Positions 25,781 to 33,889 are shown, counted from the stretch's first letter. The stretch: 64,000 nucleotides of DNA from Stappia sp. BW2 (GCF_008107695.1 NZ_VIRG01000070.1:1302001-1366000); one strand, 5' to 3'. Numbers and translations are program-made. The notes: generated by a model from the sequence alone, not told the origin.

Positions 25781-28414
25781 ATGAGCGCTGTTTTTCCAAT
25801 CGAGACCAAAGCCCGCTATGCGAAATACACGGCAACTGCAGGGCAGACGCTGTTTGATATTCCCTTCGAGTTTCAGCAAAACCGCGATGTGAAGGTTCAG
25901 AAAACGGCCGCGGCTGGTGGAAGCCCTACCGTTCTGACCGAAGGTGCCGATTACACCGTTGCCGGTGCCGATGTTTATAATGGCGGCAGTTTCACGCTTG
26001 TTGCAGGGGCAGCAGCGGGAGATACGCTGGAAATTTGGGGCGAGGCGGTTCTCGATCGAAAAAGTTCTGTTGTGCAGAACGGAATTTTCAGCTCCAAAAC
26101 GCAAGATGACGAACATGATCGTCACAGGATCATTCAGCAGGAATTGAGGCGTGACACTGATCGAGCGGTTAAGGTTGCCTTCGGAGAAAGCGCTCAAGAA
26201 CTCCCGACGCCAGGCTCTGACCAAGCTGTTTTAGGGTGGTCGGGCTCCAAGCTGGTCAACAAGGTGCTTGTTGACCAGGATCTGGAGGCGCTTCCGGCAA
26301 CGGCCAGCACCTACCTCAAGCGAAATGGCTCAGGCACAGCATTTGTGCCCATGACACGCGCGGAGGTCTTCGCCGACCTGATCATCGACAAGTCGATTGA
26401 GTTCAGCCATTTGTCGGATGGGGCGGTCGATTTTCTGAAGGCCTTTTCAGTCTCGGAAGAAAATTCCGCTGCAGACAACAAGACGGCGCTGGCCAACCTG
26501 GAGCTGGTTCTTTCCGGCCGGGAAATCGATGCAGGCTGGAAGACAATCTCCCTTCCTTCCCTGTCCGACATTCCAACCGGAAACAACTACAAGCACGGCT
26601 ACTGGAAGGTCTCCAACGGTGAAGCCGTTAATCCCAAGGACATCAAATATCCGATGGCGGATACGCTCCAGGTGAGCCAGCCCAGAAAGCTGACCTCATC
26701 GAGGCGCTATGACGGCTGGCCGCAGGGTAAATTCCATGAAAGCGACGGGGTGATCTATTTCCCCTGGAACCAGGGGACCAGTCACCTTGCGGATGACCTG
26801 CACCCGTGCATGGTGCGTTCATTTGACGGTGCGCAATCCGCGCAGGACTTCGAGCGGTTGTTCCAGCAGTCCGGACTTACCGGCGGTGTCACATGCTGGG
26901 CGGCGGATGCAAATGACGGTCAGCAATTCGCGATTGTTCGTGAGAGTGAAACGGCGACCGAGCACAAGCTCTACGCGCGGCGTTTGGGGCAAAAGAAAAA
27001 ACTGACCGGGCAGATCGTCGCGAGCAACGGAAGCACGAGCTATCAATTCATCGCGCCGAACCACGGGGTGCGCTCAGGCAACAAGATCAAGTTCAATTCG
27101 AACGTATCCATTGGTGGCACGACGCTTGTCGCCGGGACCGAGTACACGGTGACCAACGGCACGCCGAGCCGGTTCTATTTCATCGGACCGTCAGCCTCGT
27201 CTGACGAAACACTTGCCTCTGCGGACCATGTGCTGACTTTCGTGGAAAGCGGTTGGACCGAAATCAACTGGGGTGGCACGTCGCTCGGATCCAAGCTGAT
27301 TGCAGATATCGCCGACCAGACGGGCCAGCCGACCATGTTCCACAGCATGGCCTGCGTGCCGAGCAGTGGGGGAACGGTCTATACCTGCGTGCACGGCGGT
27401 TCGGCAACCGCAGGCCCGTCGCTGGTCAAGCTTACCGGATTGCTTGGAAATAGTCCGGCCATTGAATACAGCAGGAAAATCACGACAGCGTCCCGCGTAG
27501 AGGCGACGGTGCATCGCGATACTGACGGCACGCTCTACGGGTTTGCCAGAACCCAGTTCACAAACAATTCGCCGCTCGCCTGGTGGAGCGATAACGATGG
27601 CGTCACGATGAACACCAACATAGGCGGGCCTGTTGGTTTCATGCAGTATTCGCCCATTCCGTTGACGATGATCGGCGATACGATTTTCGCCTTTGCGTCT
27701 GAAAACCGGACAGGAACGGATGACGTTTCCGGGAACTACGAAAAGCGGGAGGTGCCGCTCTATCTGCTGGTGGCCGACAAGACGGACTTCAAGGCGAATT
27801 ATTGGGACGCCGTCGAGTTCATCTATCTCGGCACAGCCTACAAATGGTCAGACTTCGAGGGCCTCAACGCTGTCTTTGTTGGAGACATCATCTCCTTTAA
27901 CGGTGGTCTAATTTTGATGCATTCCACCGACAACGAAGACCCGGGTGTTGGCACAGGCGTTCCGGATATCATCGTGACAAAGATCCGTGTCGATGATGAA
28001 AAGCTCGAAACACACGGAATTCAAAAGGCCATCGGTCGGTCGGCATTCAACGGAGCGCCCATGATTGCCGTTTACGACAAGCTCCATGTCGAGGAATTGT
28101 CTGGGTCTTCGGGAGTGGCTTCGCAGGCCCTTGTCAAGGGATCTGACGGCACCCTTTATTCCGGCAGAAATATTTCCGTCAGCCGAAACAGTACCGGAAA
28201 TTACACTTTGACCTGGCCGGCGCTGCCTTCTGCAAACAGGGTCTTCGCGTCTGTTTCCTGCCGAAACGTCAACGGCTACGCACAGGCGGTGAACGTCAAC
28301 ACCACGGGCTGCACGGTCTACACCAAGGCGTACAGCACGGATGCCGTGGCGGACTATGATTTCCAGATCGAAGTGACTTACATCTCCGACTGGGTTCGCG
28401 ACGCCTGGGCATAA
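25781..28414 (+). CDS. Tail fibre / receptor-binding protein with T7-type N-terminus
   Basis: Protein of 877 residues. Residues about 10-140 match the T7 tail fibre N-terminal domain (YTATAGQTLFDIPFEF; then LTEGADYTV and DTLEIWGEAVLDRKSSV), which docks to the nozzle. A helical linker (about 110-220) leads to a long beta-rich C-terminal part with many aromatic, Gly, Ser and Thr residues, likely a trimeric fibre or tailspike that binds the host surface. No depolymerase motif is evident. The gene ends shortly before the antisense HEPN gene. Confidence 0.85.
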   Translation: MSAVFPIETKARYAKYTATAGQTLFDIPFEFQQNRDVKVQKTAAAGGSPTVLTEGADYTVAGADVYNGGSFTLVAGAAAGDTLEIWGEAVLDRKSSVVQNGIFSSKTQDDEHDRHRIIQQELRRDTDRAVKVAFGESAQELPTPGSDQAVLGWSGSKLVNKVLVDQDLEALPATASTYLKRNGSGTAFVPMTRAEVFADLIIDKSIEFSHLSDGAVDFLKAFSVSEENSAADNKTALANLELVLSGREIDAGWKTISLPSLSDIPTGNNYKHGYWKVSNGEAVNPKDIKYPMADTLQVSQPRKLTSSRRYDGWPQGKFHESDGVIYFPWNQGTSHLADDLHPCMVRSFDGAQSAQDFERLFQQSGLTGGVTCWAADANDGQQFAIVRESETATEHKLYARRLGQKKKLTGQIVASNGSTSYQFIAPNHGVRSGNKIKFNSNVSIGGTTLVAGTEYTVTNGTPSRFYFIGPSASSDETLASADHVLTFVESGWTEINWGGTSLGSKLIADIADQTGQPTMFHSMACVPSSGGTVYTCVHGGSATAGPSLVKLTGLLGNSPAIEYSRKITTASRVEATVHRDTDGTLYGFARTQFTNNSPLAWWSDNDGVTMNTNIGGPVGFMQYSPIPLTMIGDTIFAFASENRTGTDDVSGNYEKREVPLYLLVADKTDFKANYWDAVEFIYLGTAYKWSDFEGLNAVFVGDIISFNGGLILMHSTDNEDPGVGTGVPDIIVTKIRVDDEKLETHGIQKAIGRSAFNGAPMIAVYDKLHVEELSGSSGVASQALVKGSDGTLYSGRNISVSRNSTGNYTLTWPALPSANRVFASVSCRNVNGYAQAVNVNTTGCTVYTKAYSTDAVADYDFQIEVTYISDWVRDAWA

Positions 28415-28438
28415 GAAACTGGTTAAAGCTCGGGCTTC

Positions 28439-29158
28439 TTACTTTGGCAATTTGTAATTGTGATTAATGAATTTGCCATGTGTCACGCTCATGTACGTAG
28501 CTGTTAAGCCCTTCAGCTCGCGTGCGCACAAGAAAAAACTGCTGATGAAACGCCCTCTAGGGTCAGTGGTTTGTTGGTGGTAAAATTCGGCTCGTTCTTC
28601 GGCCGTATTGCCGACGTGAGCGCTGAAGTCATTTACGAGGGAAACGACTTCCTCTCTGTTTTTTGCTGTGTCCCTGATACCGGTTGGCGGTTTGTGAACA
28701 AAGTCTACTATTTTTAGATTTGTCAAAAGATCTTTACAGTGAATGTCGTTAAAGTGGAGTCTTTCTAGTTTGTGAGCGAAATCATTCCTGATTACTGCAA
28801 TGTAATTAAGGTCGTTGTGCAATAATTCACCGTAAAAATCATGCAAGTATCCTAGGTTAATTTTTGTCCTCAGGCTTCCTAGTGCGCCACTTGCGTGAAA
28901 AATGCTTTCAAATATTTTTTTTGTTTTGCTATTTTCCTCTTTTCTCATTTTGTGTTTGAAAAGGTCTTTGAGAAGGTTGTCGAGAAAAGCCCCGGCGAGC
29001 AAGGCTGTTGCGTGATCTGAGGAGTTAAACATTTCCTTAAGGGCGTTGCGCTCATGTTCGTCTTCCGGCACGTAATGCATCTTGACGTTCCAACCTTTGC
29101 TGATGCGTTCAACAGTTAACCCTACCTGCATAGGCCGATAATCGCGATCAGAAACCAA
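28439..29158 (-). CDS. MltR/HEPN-type protein, antisense cargo gene
   Basis: Protein of up to 239 residues. A helical core holds LRTKINLGYLHDFYGEL (96-112) and IAVIRNDFAHKLERLHF (120-136), resembling the mannitol operon repressor MltR family; R124-NDFA-H129 is the Rx4H motif of HEPN domains, which are often toxin or defence RNases. The frame begins with TTG at 29158; an ATG at 29131 is the alternative, and neither has a clear ribosome site. GC content is low, and the gene sits antisense between tail fibre and endolysin, as morons do. No mannitol genes are near, so a metabolic repressor role is unlikely. RNase or abortive-infection activity is inference. Confidence 0.7.
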   Translation of the reverse strand: MVSDRDYRPMQVGLTVERISKGWNVKMHYVPEDEHERNALKEMFNSSDHATALLAGAFLDNLLKDLFKHKMRKEENSKTKKIFESIFHASGALGSLRTKINLGYLHDFYGELLHNDLNYIAVIRNDFAHKLERLHFNDIHCKDLLTNLKIVDFVHKPPTGIRDTAKNREEVVSLVNDFSAHVGNTAEERAEFYHQQTTDPRGRFISSFFLCARELKGLTATYMSVTHGKFINHNYKLPK

Positions 29159-29181
29159 TCCGGCAACCGGAGATCGCGATT

Positions 29182-30000
29182 ATGACGGCGGTGAATTTCG
29201 AGGAATGCCTGTCCTGGGTGCTCGTCCATGAAGGTGGATACGCCAACCACCCCAAGGACCCGGGCGGCGCCACGAACAAGGGGGTGATCCAGCGTACCTA
29301 TGACGGCTATCGCCGGCGGATGAACCTTTCCAGGCAAAGCGTCAAGCACATCACCGATGCGGAAGTCCGCGCGATCTACCGGGAGCAATACTGGCAGGCG
29401 GTCGCGGCCGACCAGCTTCCTGCCGGCGTTGACTATGCCGTGTTCGACTATGGGGTGAACTCCGGGCCGAAACGGGCAATCAAGGATCTGCAGCGCGTCC
29501 TGGGCGTCGAGGCGGACGGCTGGATCGGCAACGTCACCCTGGCGGCGCTTGGCGATCTGTCCGCCGATACCGTTGTTCGCCAGCTGTGCGAGCGGCGCTA
29601 CAAGTTCGTCCGGGGGCTCAAGCACTGGTCGACCTTCGGCAAGGGTTGGACGCGGCGCATCATGGGCGAAAAGCTCGGCGTGCAAACGGACGATTACGGC
29701 GTGATCGACCGGGGCGTGTTGCTGGCCATGAATGCCGAGCAGCGGCCGACGCCCGTGCCGATCCCCGCGCCGAATGCGGAGGCTCCCGGCAAGGCTCTGG
29801 AGGAAGACAAGGGCACGATTGCCGTTGTCGAGGAAATCGCCAAGGATCCCAAGTGGCTCACGCTGCTGGGGGCCTTCGGTTCCAGTCTGGTCACCATTGC
29901 CACCAGTTCCGGCCCCATCGCCTGGGCAGTTGCCGGCTGCCTGGTCGCCGGCGGGATCTATTTCATCTACCGGCTTGAGCGTGACCGGGTGACGGCATGA
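29182..30000 (+). CDS. Endolysin, GH108-type muramidase with C-terminal TM segment
   Basis: Protein of 272 residues. The N-terminal domain has the GH108 signature HEGGYANHPKDPGG with catalytic E17, then TNKGVIQ. The second part (about 95-175) is the matching peptidoglycan-binding region (VFDYGVNSGPKRAIKDLQRVLG). The C-terminus contains a TM helix (about 243-264, IAWAVAGCLVAGGIYFIYRL), so the enzyme may be held in the inner membrane until release. It cuts the murein glycan during lysis. The stop overlaps the spanin start (ATGA). Confidence 0.9.
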   Translation: MTAVNFEECLSWVLVHEGGYANHPKDPGGATNKGVIQRTYDGYRRRMNLSRQSVKHITDAEVRAIYREQYWQAVAADQLPAGVDYAVFDYGVNSGPKRAIKDLQRVLGVEADGWIGNVTLAALGDLSADTVVRQLCERRYKFVRGLKHWSTFGKGWTRRIMGEKLGVQTDDYGVIDRGVLLAMNAEQRPTPVPIPAPNAEAPGKALEEDKGTIAVVEEIAKDPKWLTLLGAFGSSLVTIATSSGPIAWAVAGCLVAGGIYFIYRLERDRVTA

Positions 30001-30302
30001 TTGCCGCCTATGAAATCGCAAAGCGCGTCCTGGGCAACAAATACGCCCTGGGCGGGCTTCTCTGCCTGGCCATGCTGTCAGGCATCTGGATCTACGGGGA
30101 AACGCGCTGGAGGGCCGGCTATGCGGCATATGAAACGGAACTGGCGGAAGGTGCTGCGGAAGCTGAGCGCGCACGCGTCCAGGATGAAACCCGGCTCAAG
30201 GGCCTTTCTGATCATGATCTTTGTGCCGGCTACCTTCGCTCTCGGGGGCTGCCCGTCGAAGCATGTCAGCAACTGCGCGGGCTTCCGGGCGAACGCCCTT
30301 AG
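29997..30302 (+). CDS. Rz-like inner-membrane spanin
   Basis: Protein of 101 residues with one N-terminal TM helix (about 16-33, YALGGLLCLAMLSGIWIY) and a periplasmic helical, Glu/Ala/Arg-rich region, as in Rz. It begins in an ATGA overlap with the endolysin gene. A lipoprotein frame, the Rz1 partner, starts inside it in another reading frame. Together they would fuse inner and outer membranes at the last step of lysis. Recognition is by layout; spanins share little sequence. Confidence 0.75.
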   Translation: MIAAYEIAKRVLGNKYALGGLLCLAMLSGIWIYGETRWRAGYAAYETELAEGAAEAERARVQDETRLKGLSDHDLCAGYLRSRGLPVEACQQLRGLPGERP

Positions 30303-30399
30303 CCCGGCCGGCACTGTTGCCCTGGCGCAGGCTGACCGGCCAGGCCTGGAGCGCGTTGCCGCAAATGATGCAAACTATCAACGCCTGGGGTGCCCCTGA
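30184..30399 (+). CDS. Rz1-like outer-membrane lipoprotein spanin, embedded in the Rz frame
   Basis: Reading frame shifted by one base relative to the Rz gene. From the ATG at 30184 it encodes 71 residues: a basic start, a hydrophobic signal (AFLIMIFVPATFALGGC) and a lipobox LGGC with Cys at residue 23, giving a mature lipoprotein of 49 residues ending in CP. Upstream in-frame ATGs at 30121 and 30130 are alternatives. Embedded or overlapping Rz1 genes are known from lambda and many other phages. The stop overlaps the next ATG (TGATG). Confidence 0.75.
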   Translation: MKPGSRAFLIMIFVPATFALGGCPSKHVSNCAGFRANALSPAGTVALAQADRPGLERVAANDANYQRLGCP

Positions 30400-30689
30400 T
30401 GGCGGAGCAGAAGTCGCGTATGGTCGACAGCAGAATTTCACTGGGCAATGTCTTAACCATCTTCGCACTCATCGTCGGTTTTGCGGTGCAGTGGGGAATG
30501 TTGTCGTCGGATTTAAGATCACTGCGCGAAGACTACGGCCGACGCATAACTGACCTTGAGGAAGGTTGGAAGACGCTCGGCCAGGAACGCATTAGAGAGG
30601 CTCGAGATCTTGCTGATATGAGAGCAGATATGCGTTGGATCCGCGCTACGCTGGAGCGCCTGGAGTGGGATCTGAAGCCTCGAAAATAG
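30399..30689 (+). CDS. Small one-TM protein, possible holin or lysis accessory
   Basis: Protein of 96 residues. The ATG at 30399 overlaps the Rz1 stop; a GTG at 30390 is an alternative. It has one hydrophobic helix (about 14-33, VLTIFALIVGFAVQWGML) followed by a charged coiled coil (LREDYGRRITDLEEGW ... RADMRWIRATLERLEWDL). It is the last gene of the lysis cassette, and no other holin candidate is visible, so it may be a class III-like or pinholin-type protein. A host membrane accessory function cannot be excluded. Confidence 0.6.
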   Translation: MAEQKSRMVDSRISLGNVLTIFALIVGFAVQWGMLSSDLRSLREDYGRRITDLEEGWKTLGQERIREARDLADMRADMRWIRATLERLEWDLKPRK

Positions 30690-30753
30690 GTATCCGCATC
30701 ACTTTTTGTCGCGCACGATAGAATGAGCCGTGGAAAAACAAAATTAGAACGAA

Positions 30754-30795
30754 ATCTCACACGTGTGAGATGTGAGGAAAAAATTCGCCTCACAT
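30754..30795. terminator. Palindrome and overlapping hairpin at the end of the late operon
   Basis: A perfect 18-base palindrome ATCTCACACGTGTGAGAT (30754-30771) overlaps a second stem ATGTGAGG (30770-30777) with CCTCACAT (30788-30795), which is followed within 15 bases by TTTTATTT. The second stem could be the late operon terminator; the palindrome may be a protein site near the attachment site. The stem arm CCTCACATG also appears twice at 7450-7473. Confidence 0.55.
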
Positions 30796-30854
30796 GTTCT
30801 CATTCTGTTTTATTTCGACTTTGTGATAAGAGGCTGATTTTGTTCCGGAATTTT

Positions 30855-30900
30855 TGGTGAGCCGACAGGGGTTCGAACCCTGGACCTACTGATTAAAAGT
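30855..30900. other. Candidate right attachment site (attR) in the tRNA-Lys 3' half
   Basis: Phage genes stop about 165 bases before the 3' end of this tRNA and host genes begin beyond it. Many temperate phages recombine at the 3' half of a tRNA gene and leave it intact at one end. The second copy would be at the left end, outside this window, so the core sequence cannot be defined here. Confidence 0.45.
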
Positions 30901-30930
30901 CAGTTGCTCTACCAGCTGAGCTATCGGCTC
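30855..30930 (-). tRNA. tRNA-Lys (anticodon TTT)
   Basis: The minus strand from 30930 to 30855 reads as a full 76-base tRNA. The acceptor stem GAGCCGA pairs with TCGGCTC. The D arm follows, then the anticodon stem-loop CTGACTTTTAATCAG with anticodon TTT, then GGTTCGAACCC in the T arm, and CCA is encoded at the end. Its 3' end faces the prophage, so it is the likely integration target and has been kept intact. Confidence 0.97.
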
Positions 30931-31301
30931 TCACCAATTTCCGAAGCGGTTCAGTGCGTTGTTGCAGCGCGACCGCGTTGGTGGCGTGTGTTTAGGCCGA
31001 GCTTGAGGACAATGCAAGAGGCAAAATCGACTTTTTCAACAAGCTAGGAAAAATCGGCATTTTTGTATGCACGTCGATGAATACACTGGGGAAAATTCGC
31101 GTAGTGATGAATTACAATACCGCTTGTTGATAGTGTTAAATTGAAAGCTAATAGTAATACCTAGAGAAAGTCGATTTACTATTTCAGAATATATTTGCAA
31201 AGTTTCGCTTTAAAGAAAATAACGATCATTCTCCTGCGAAAACTGTCAGGTAGCGCAATAAAGTCGGGTGATGTAACGTTGTTGGATACATGAGAGGTTA
31301 C
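30931..31301. other. AT-rich intergenic region upstream of tRNA-Lys
   Basis: This stretch of 371 bases holds no credible gene. It must contain the promoter of the leftward tRNA gene and of the rightward small gene at 31302. It is AT-rich from about 31020 to 31260. I see no repeats or clear hairpins in it. Confidence 0.5.
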
Positions 31302-31595
31302 ATGCACACCACGACAATCGACACCCATACGAGCTCCGTCGAGTTTGATTTCGTGAAAGGGCACATCGCTGCGACGATGACGCTGATTCATGGACTGATC
31401 GACCAGGGCTTGATCGACCGGGAACGGCTCGACCTGTTTTTTGCGTCATTTATCGGAGATCTTCCGCATAGCCGGGAAACGCTTGGCTTGCGTCTGATCC
31501 TCGATCAGTGGCGACAGGGCCTTCGCGATGGAGACGCTGACGAAGAGCTCAAGGGCAAGCTTTTTGAAGTTATCAAGGGAGGCCGTCACAACTGA
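31302..31595 (+). CDS. Small hypothetical protein
   Basis: Protein of 97 residues from the ATG at 31302, which has GAGAGGT just before it; an ATG at 31290 lies on that ribosome site and is less likely. It is soluble, acidic and probably helical (FVKGHIAATMTLIHGLIDQGLIDRERLDLFFASF). No family is recognised. It is the first host-side gene after the tRNA and is followed by a GC-rich stem region around 31610-31640. Confidence 0.6.
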   Translation: MHTTTIDTHTSSVEFDFVKGHIAATMTLIHGLIDQGLIDRERLDLFFASFIGDLPHSRETLGLRLILDQWRQGLRDGDADEELKGKLFEVIKGGRHN

Positions 31596-31900
31596 TTTTT
31601 CTTCAGTATGGCCGGCCCAGGGTAGGGGGCCGTGGCATATTTCGTTGCTCGACCTTGATGAAACGAAGATTATTTGAACTTTAAAAATTCACTTTTCAAT
31701 TTGTAGCCCTTACCGATCCGCTTTCTCAGTTCAGGTATTTTGTGATTGAACCGGTTGTTGCCAGCTGGTGTTCATAAGACACCTTTGCTACTCCTTGGAT
31801 ATCGTGTTTGGTGCGGAAACAGCGCCACTGGATCAATGGAAACCGATGCGGGTTCCTAAATGCACGGGTCGCGTTCGGTGTGCTCGTCAGTTGGAAAGGG
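31596..31900. other. Intergenic region before the TAXI-type gene
   Basis: No gene is supported on either strand. A GC-rich imperfect dyad (ATGGCCGGCC ... GGGGGCCGTGGCAT, about 31608-31639) may end transcription of the small gene. The AT-rich part at about 31660-31700 may hold a promoter. The coding frame of the next gene is open from 31808, so its exact start within this region is uncertain. Confidence 0.4.
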
Positions 31901-33004
31901 ATGCCGCTTCCAAGAAACGGCAGAAGGGCTGAACTGTTGGCAAAGCTACTGGAGACTGTCGTTGCTACGAAGCGCTTGAGGCGCCACTGGACCGGTTTCA
32001 GTCCCACACGCACCCGCCTTTCAGCGTTCCTTGGCGCCGGCTTGCTTCTTGTCGGTTGGGCGCTTGGAAGTGCCCGTGCGGATGAACAGCATTTCATAAC
32101 CATAGGAACCGGCGGGGTGACGGGCGTCTATTATCCTTCCGGTGGCGCGACCTGCAAAATCGTCAACATGACCCGTTCAGAGCACGGTGTTCGGTGTTCT
32201 GTCGAAACCACACTCGGCTCAATCGCCAACATCGGGAAAATTCATTCCGGCGAAATCGATTTCGGTTATGTCCAGTCCGACTGGCAGCACCATGCTTATC
32301 TGGGGACATCCGCATTCGAAAAAGACGGCCCGTTCGAGGAACTGCGCTCTATCTTCTCACTCCATTCCGAGGTTGCGACCATCGCCGTTCGAGAAGATTC
32401 TCCTTATCGGAAGTTCGACGATTTGAAAGGGGCGCGAATAAACATAGGCGGCAAAGGGTCTGGATCGGCGGCTTCCTGGAATTCCCTTATCAGCAGATTG
32501 GGCTGGTCTGAGAGCGATCAGGAAAGCCTTCAGGAACTCAAAACTTCCGAATTGTCGGAGGCACTGTGTTCGGGCAGGATTGATGCCTATTTCGAACTTA
32601 TCGGCCACCCCGCCGCATTGATTGAGGAAACTCAGGCTCGCTGCAACATTCGCCTGATCGGGATAGACGGCAAGGCAATCGATGCGCTTGTGGTTGAGGC
32701 TCCATACTATATGCCTGCCGATATTCCGGCGGGTCTATATGGCCTTGATCAGCCCGTTGGTTCTTTCGGCGTTGTCGCCACTTTCGTGACATCCGCGCGT
32801 ATGCCGGAAGAGATCGTCAGGACGCTTGTGAAGGCTGTTTTCGAAAATTTTGAGAGCTTCAAGCGTCTTCATCCGGCTTTAAGCCGCCTGACCGAGAAGG
32901 ACTTGGTGGCCTACAAGATGCCGGCGCCGCTACATCCTGGCGCATTGACCTACTTCCAGGAAAAAGGCCTAGTGCCCGCAACCGCTCCGGCGCAGGCAAA
33001 CTGA
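31901..33004 (+). CDS. TAXI-family TRAP transporter solute-binding protein
   Basis: About 367 residues if the ATG at 31901 is used; the frame is open from 31808, and a later start near 31978 would leave a more typical signal peptide. A hydrophobic signal (LSAFLGAGLLLVGWALGSARA) ends in ARA before DEQHFITIGTGGVTGVYYPSGG, the hallmark start of TAXI periplasmic receptors (TRAP-associated extracytoplasmic immunogenic). The rest follows the family pattern, with DFGYVQSDWQHHAY and later PAALIEE. It would bind an organic acid or amino acid in the periplasm for a TRAP permease, but no DctM/DctQ-like gene lies nearby. Confidence 0.85.
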   Translation: MPLPRNGRRAELLAKLLETVVATKRLRRHWTGFSPTRTRLSAFLGAGLLLVGWALGSARADEQHFITIGTGGVTGVYYPSGGATCKIVNMTRSEHGVRCSVETTLGSIANIGKIHSGEIDFGYVQSDWQHHAYLGTSAFEKDGPFEELRSIFSLHSEVATIAVREDSPYRKFDDLKGARINIGGKGSGSAASWNSLISRLGWSESDQESLQELKTSELSEALCSGRIDAYFELIGHPAALIEETQARCNIRLIGIDGKAIDALVVEAPYYMPADIPAGLYGLDQPVGSFGVVATFVTSARMPEEIVRTLVKAVFENFESFKRLHPALSRLTEKDLVAYKMPAPLHPGALTYFQEKGLVPATAPAQAN

Positions 33005-33131
33005 CCGGGCGAACGTCGCTCTCCAAATGGTGAGCACTTGTGTCTTTGGTCAACGTTGGGAAACGGCTAAGAAGGTCGCCCCAAGCCTCACCGGATTGCC
33101 GGTGTGGCCGCCAGAACAACCGGAATATCGA

Positions 33132-33872
33132 ATGATTCAGGAAGTCACCATCGTAGGCGCTGCGCTTGCCGGCGTTCTATCTTTTGTCTCGCCTTGCGTT
33201 CTGCCCCTCGTGCCACCGTATCTCGGGTTCCTGGCGGGTGTCTCGCTGGAGCAACTGTCTGGTGAAGCCGAAGACAGCAACGCAGCGTCGCGGCGTGTTT
33301 TTCTAAGCGCCCTGTTTTTTGTGCTGGGTTTTTCGACTGTGTTCGTTCTTCTCGGTGCGACAGCCAGTTTCCTGGGCCAGTTCATTCGAGCCTATCTGGA
33401 CTATCTGAGCTACATTGCGGGCGCCGCAATCATCGTCATGGGGCTTCATTTCCTGGGCATTTTCCGCATCGGCATGCTTTACAAGGAAGCGCGTGTTCAT
33501 GTGGAGAAAAAGCCTGCAGGACCGTTTGGCGCCTACGTGATCGGCCTGGCATTCGGATTTGGTTGGACCCCCTGTGTCGGTCCAATTCTGGCTGCCATTC
33601 TGTTTGTCGCAGGCGGCAAGGAAACGGTCGGGCAGGGCGCTTTGCTGTTGAGTGCCTACGCTCTCGGACTCGGTATCCCGTTTTTGATTGCTGCCCTTTT
33701 CGCGTCGCCGTTCCTCAAATTCATGCGAAAGTTCCGCAAACATATGGGCGCGGTTGAAAAAACCATGGGCGTAGTGCTTGTCCTGACCGGGGTCATGTTC
33801 CTGACCGGGCAGATGGCTGTTATGTCCTACTGGCTCCTGGAGACGTTTCCCGCACTTCAGACGATCGGTTAG
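33132..33872 (+). CDS. ccdA: Cytochrome c biogenesis protein CcdA
   Basis: Polytopic membrane protein of 246 residues with six hydrophobic segments. The redox cysteines are C22 in SPCVLPLVPPY and C148 in GWTPCVGP, the standard CcdA pair. It carries electrons from cytoplasmic thioredoxin across the membrane to periplasmic thiol carriers for cytochrome c maturation. The start is the ATG at 33132; the open frame upstream has no protein-like content. It is separated by about 75 bases from the convergent SPOR-domain gene. Confidence 0.92.
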   Translation: MIQEVTIVGAALAGVLSFVSPCVLPLVPPYLGFLAGVSLEQLSGEAEDSNAASRRVFLSALFFVLGFSTVFVLLGATASFLGQFIRAYLDYLSYIAGAAIIVMGLHFLGIFRIGMLYKEARVHVEKKPAGPFGAYVIGLAFGFGWTPCVGPILAAILFVAGGKETVGQGALLLSAYALGLGIPFLIAALFASPFLKFMRKFRKHMGAVEKTMGVVLVLTGVMFLTGQMAVMSYWLLETFPALQTIG

Positions 33873-33889
33873 CGCATCAATTGAATAAC

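Larger units (their letters stand above)
1..30857. mobile_element. Prophage with podovirus-type virion module (left end outside window)
   Basis: A continuous set of phage genes runs left to right: HTH regulator, primase, ATPase, terminase, portal, scaffold, capsid, tail tubes, internal virion proteins, tail fibre, endolysin and spanins. Most junctions overlap by 1 or 4 bases (TGATG or ATGA), as in compact phage operons. The right boundary is placed at the 3' end of a tRNA-Lys gene, a common integration target. No integrase, repressor or left attachment site is seen, so the left part must lie before position 1 or the element is incomplete. The virion genes are intact and of full length, so the late half looks functional. 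The left limit is unknown; whether positions 1-2050 belong to the phage is inferred from context. Confidence 0.85.

Noticed and set aside
28439..29158. Mannitol operon repressor
   Set aside because: No mannitol transport or dehydrogenase genes are present, and the gene is phage cargo by position. Only the fold similarity is kept in the annotation.
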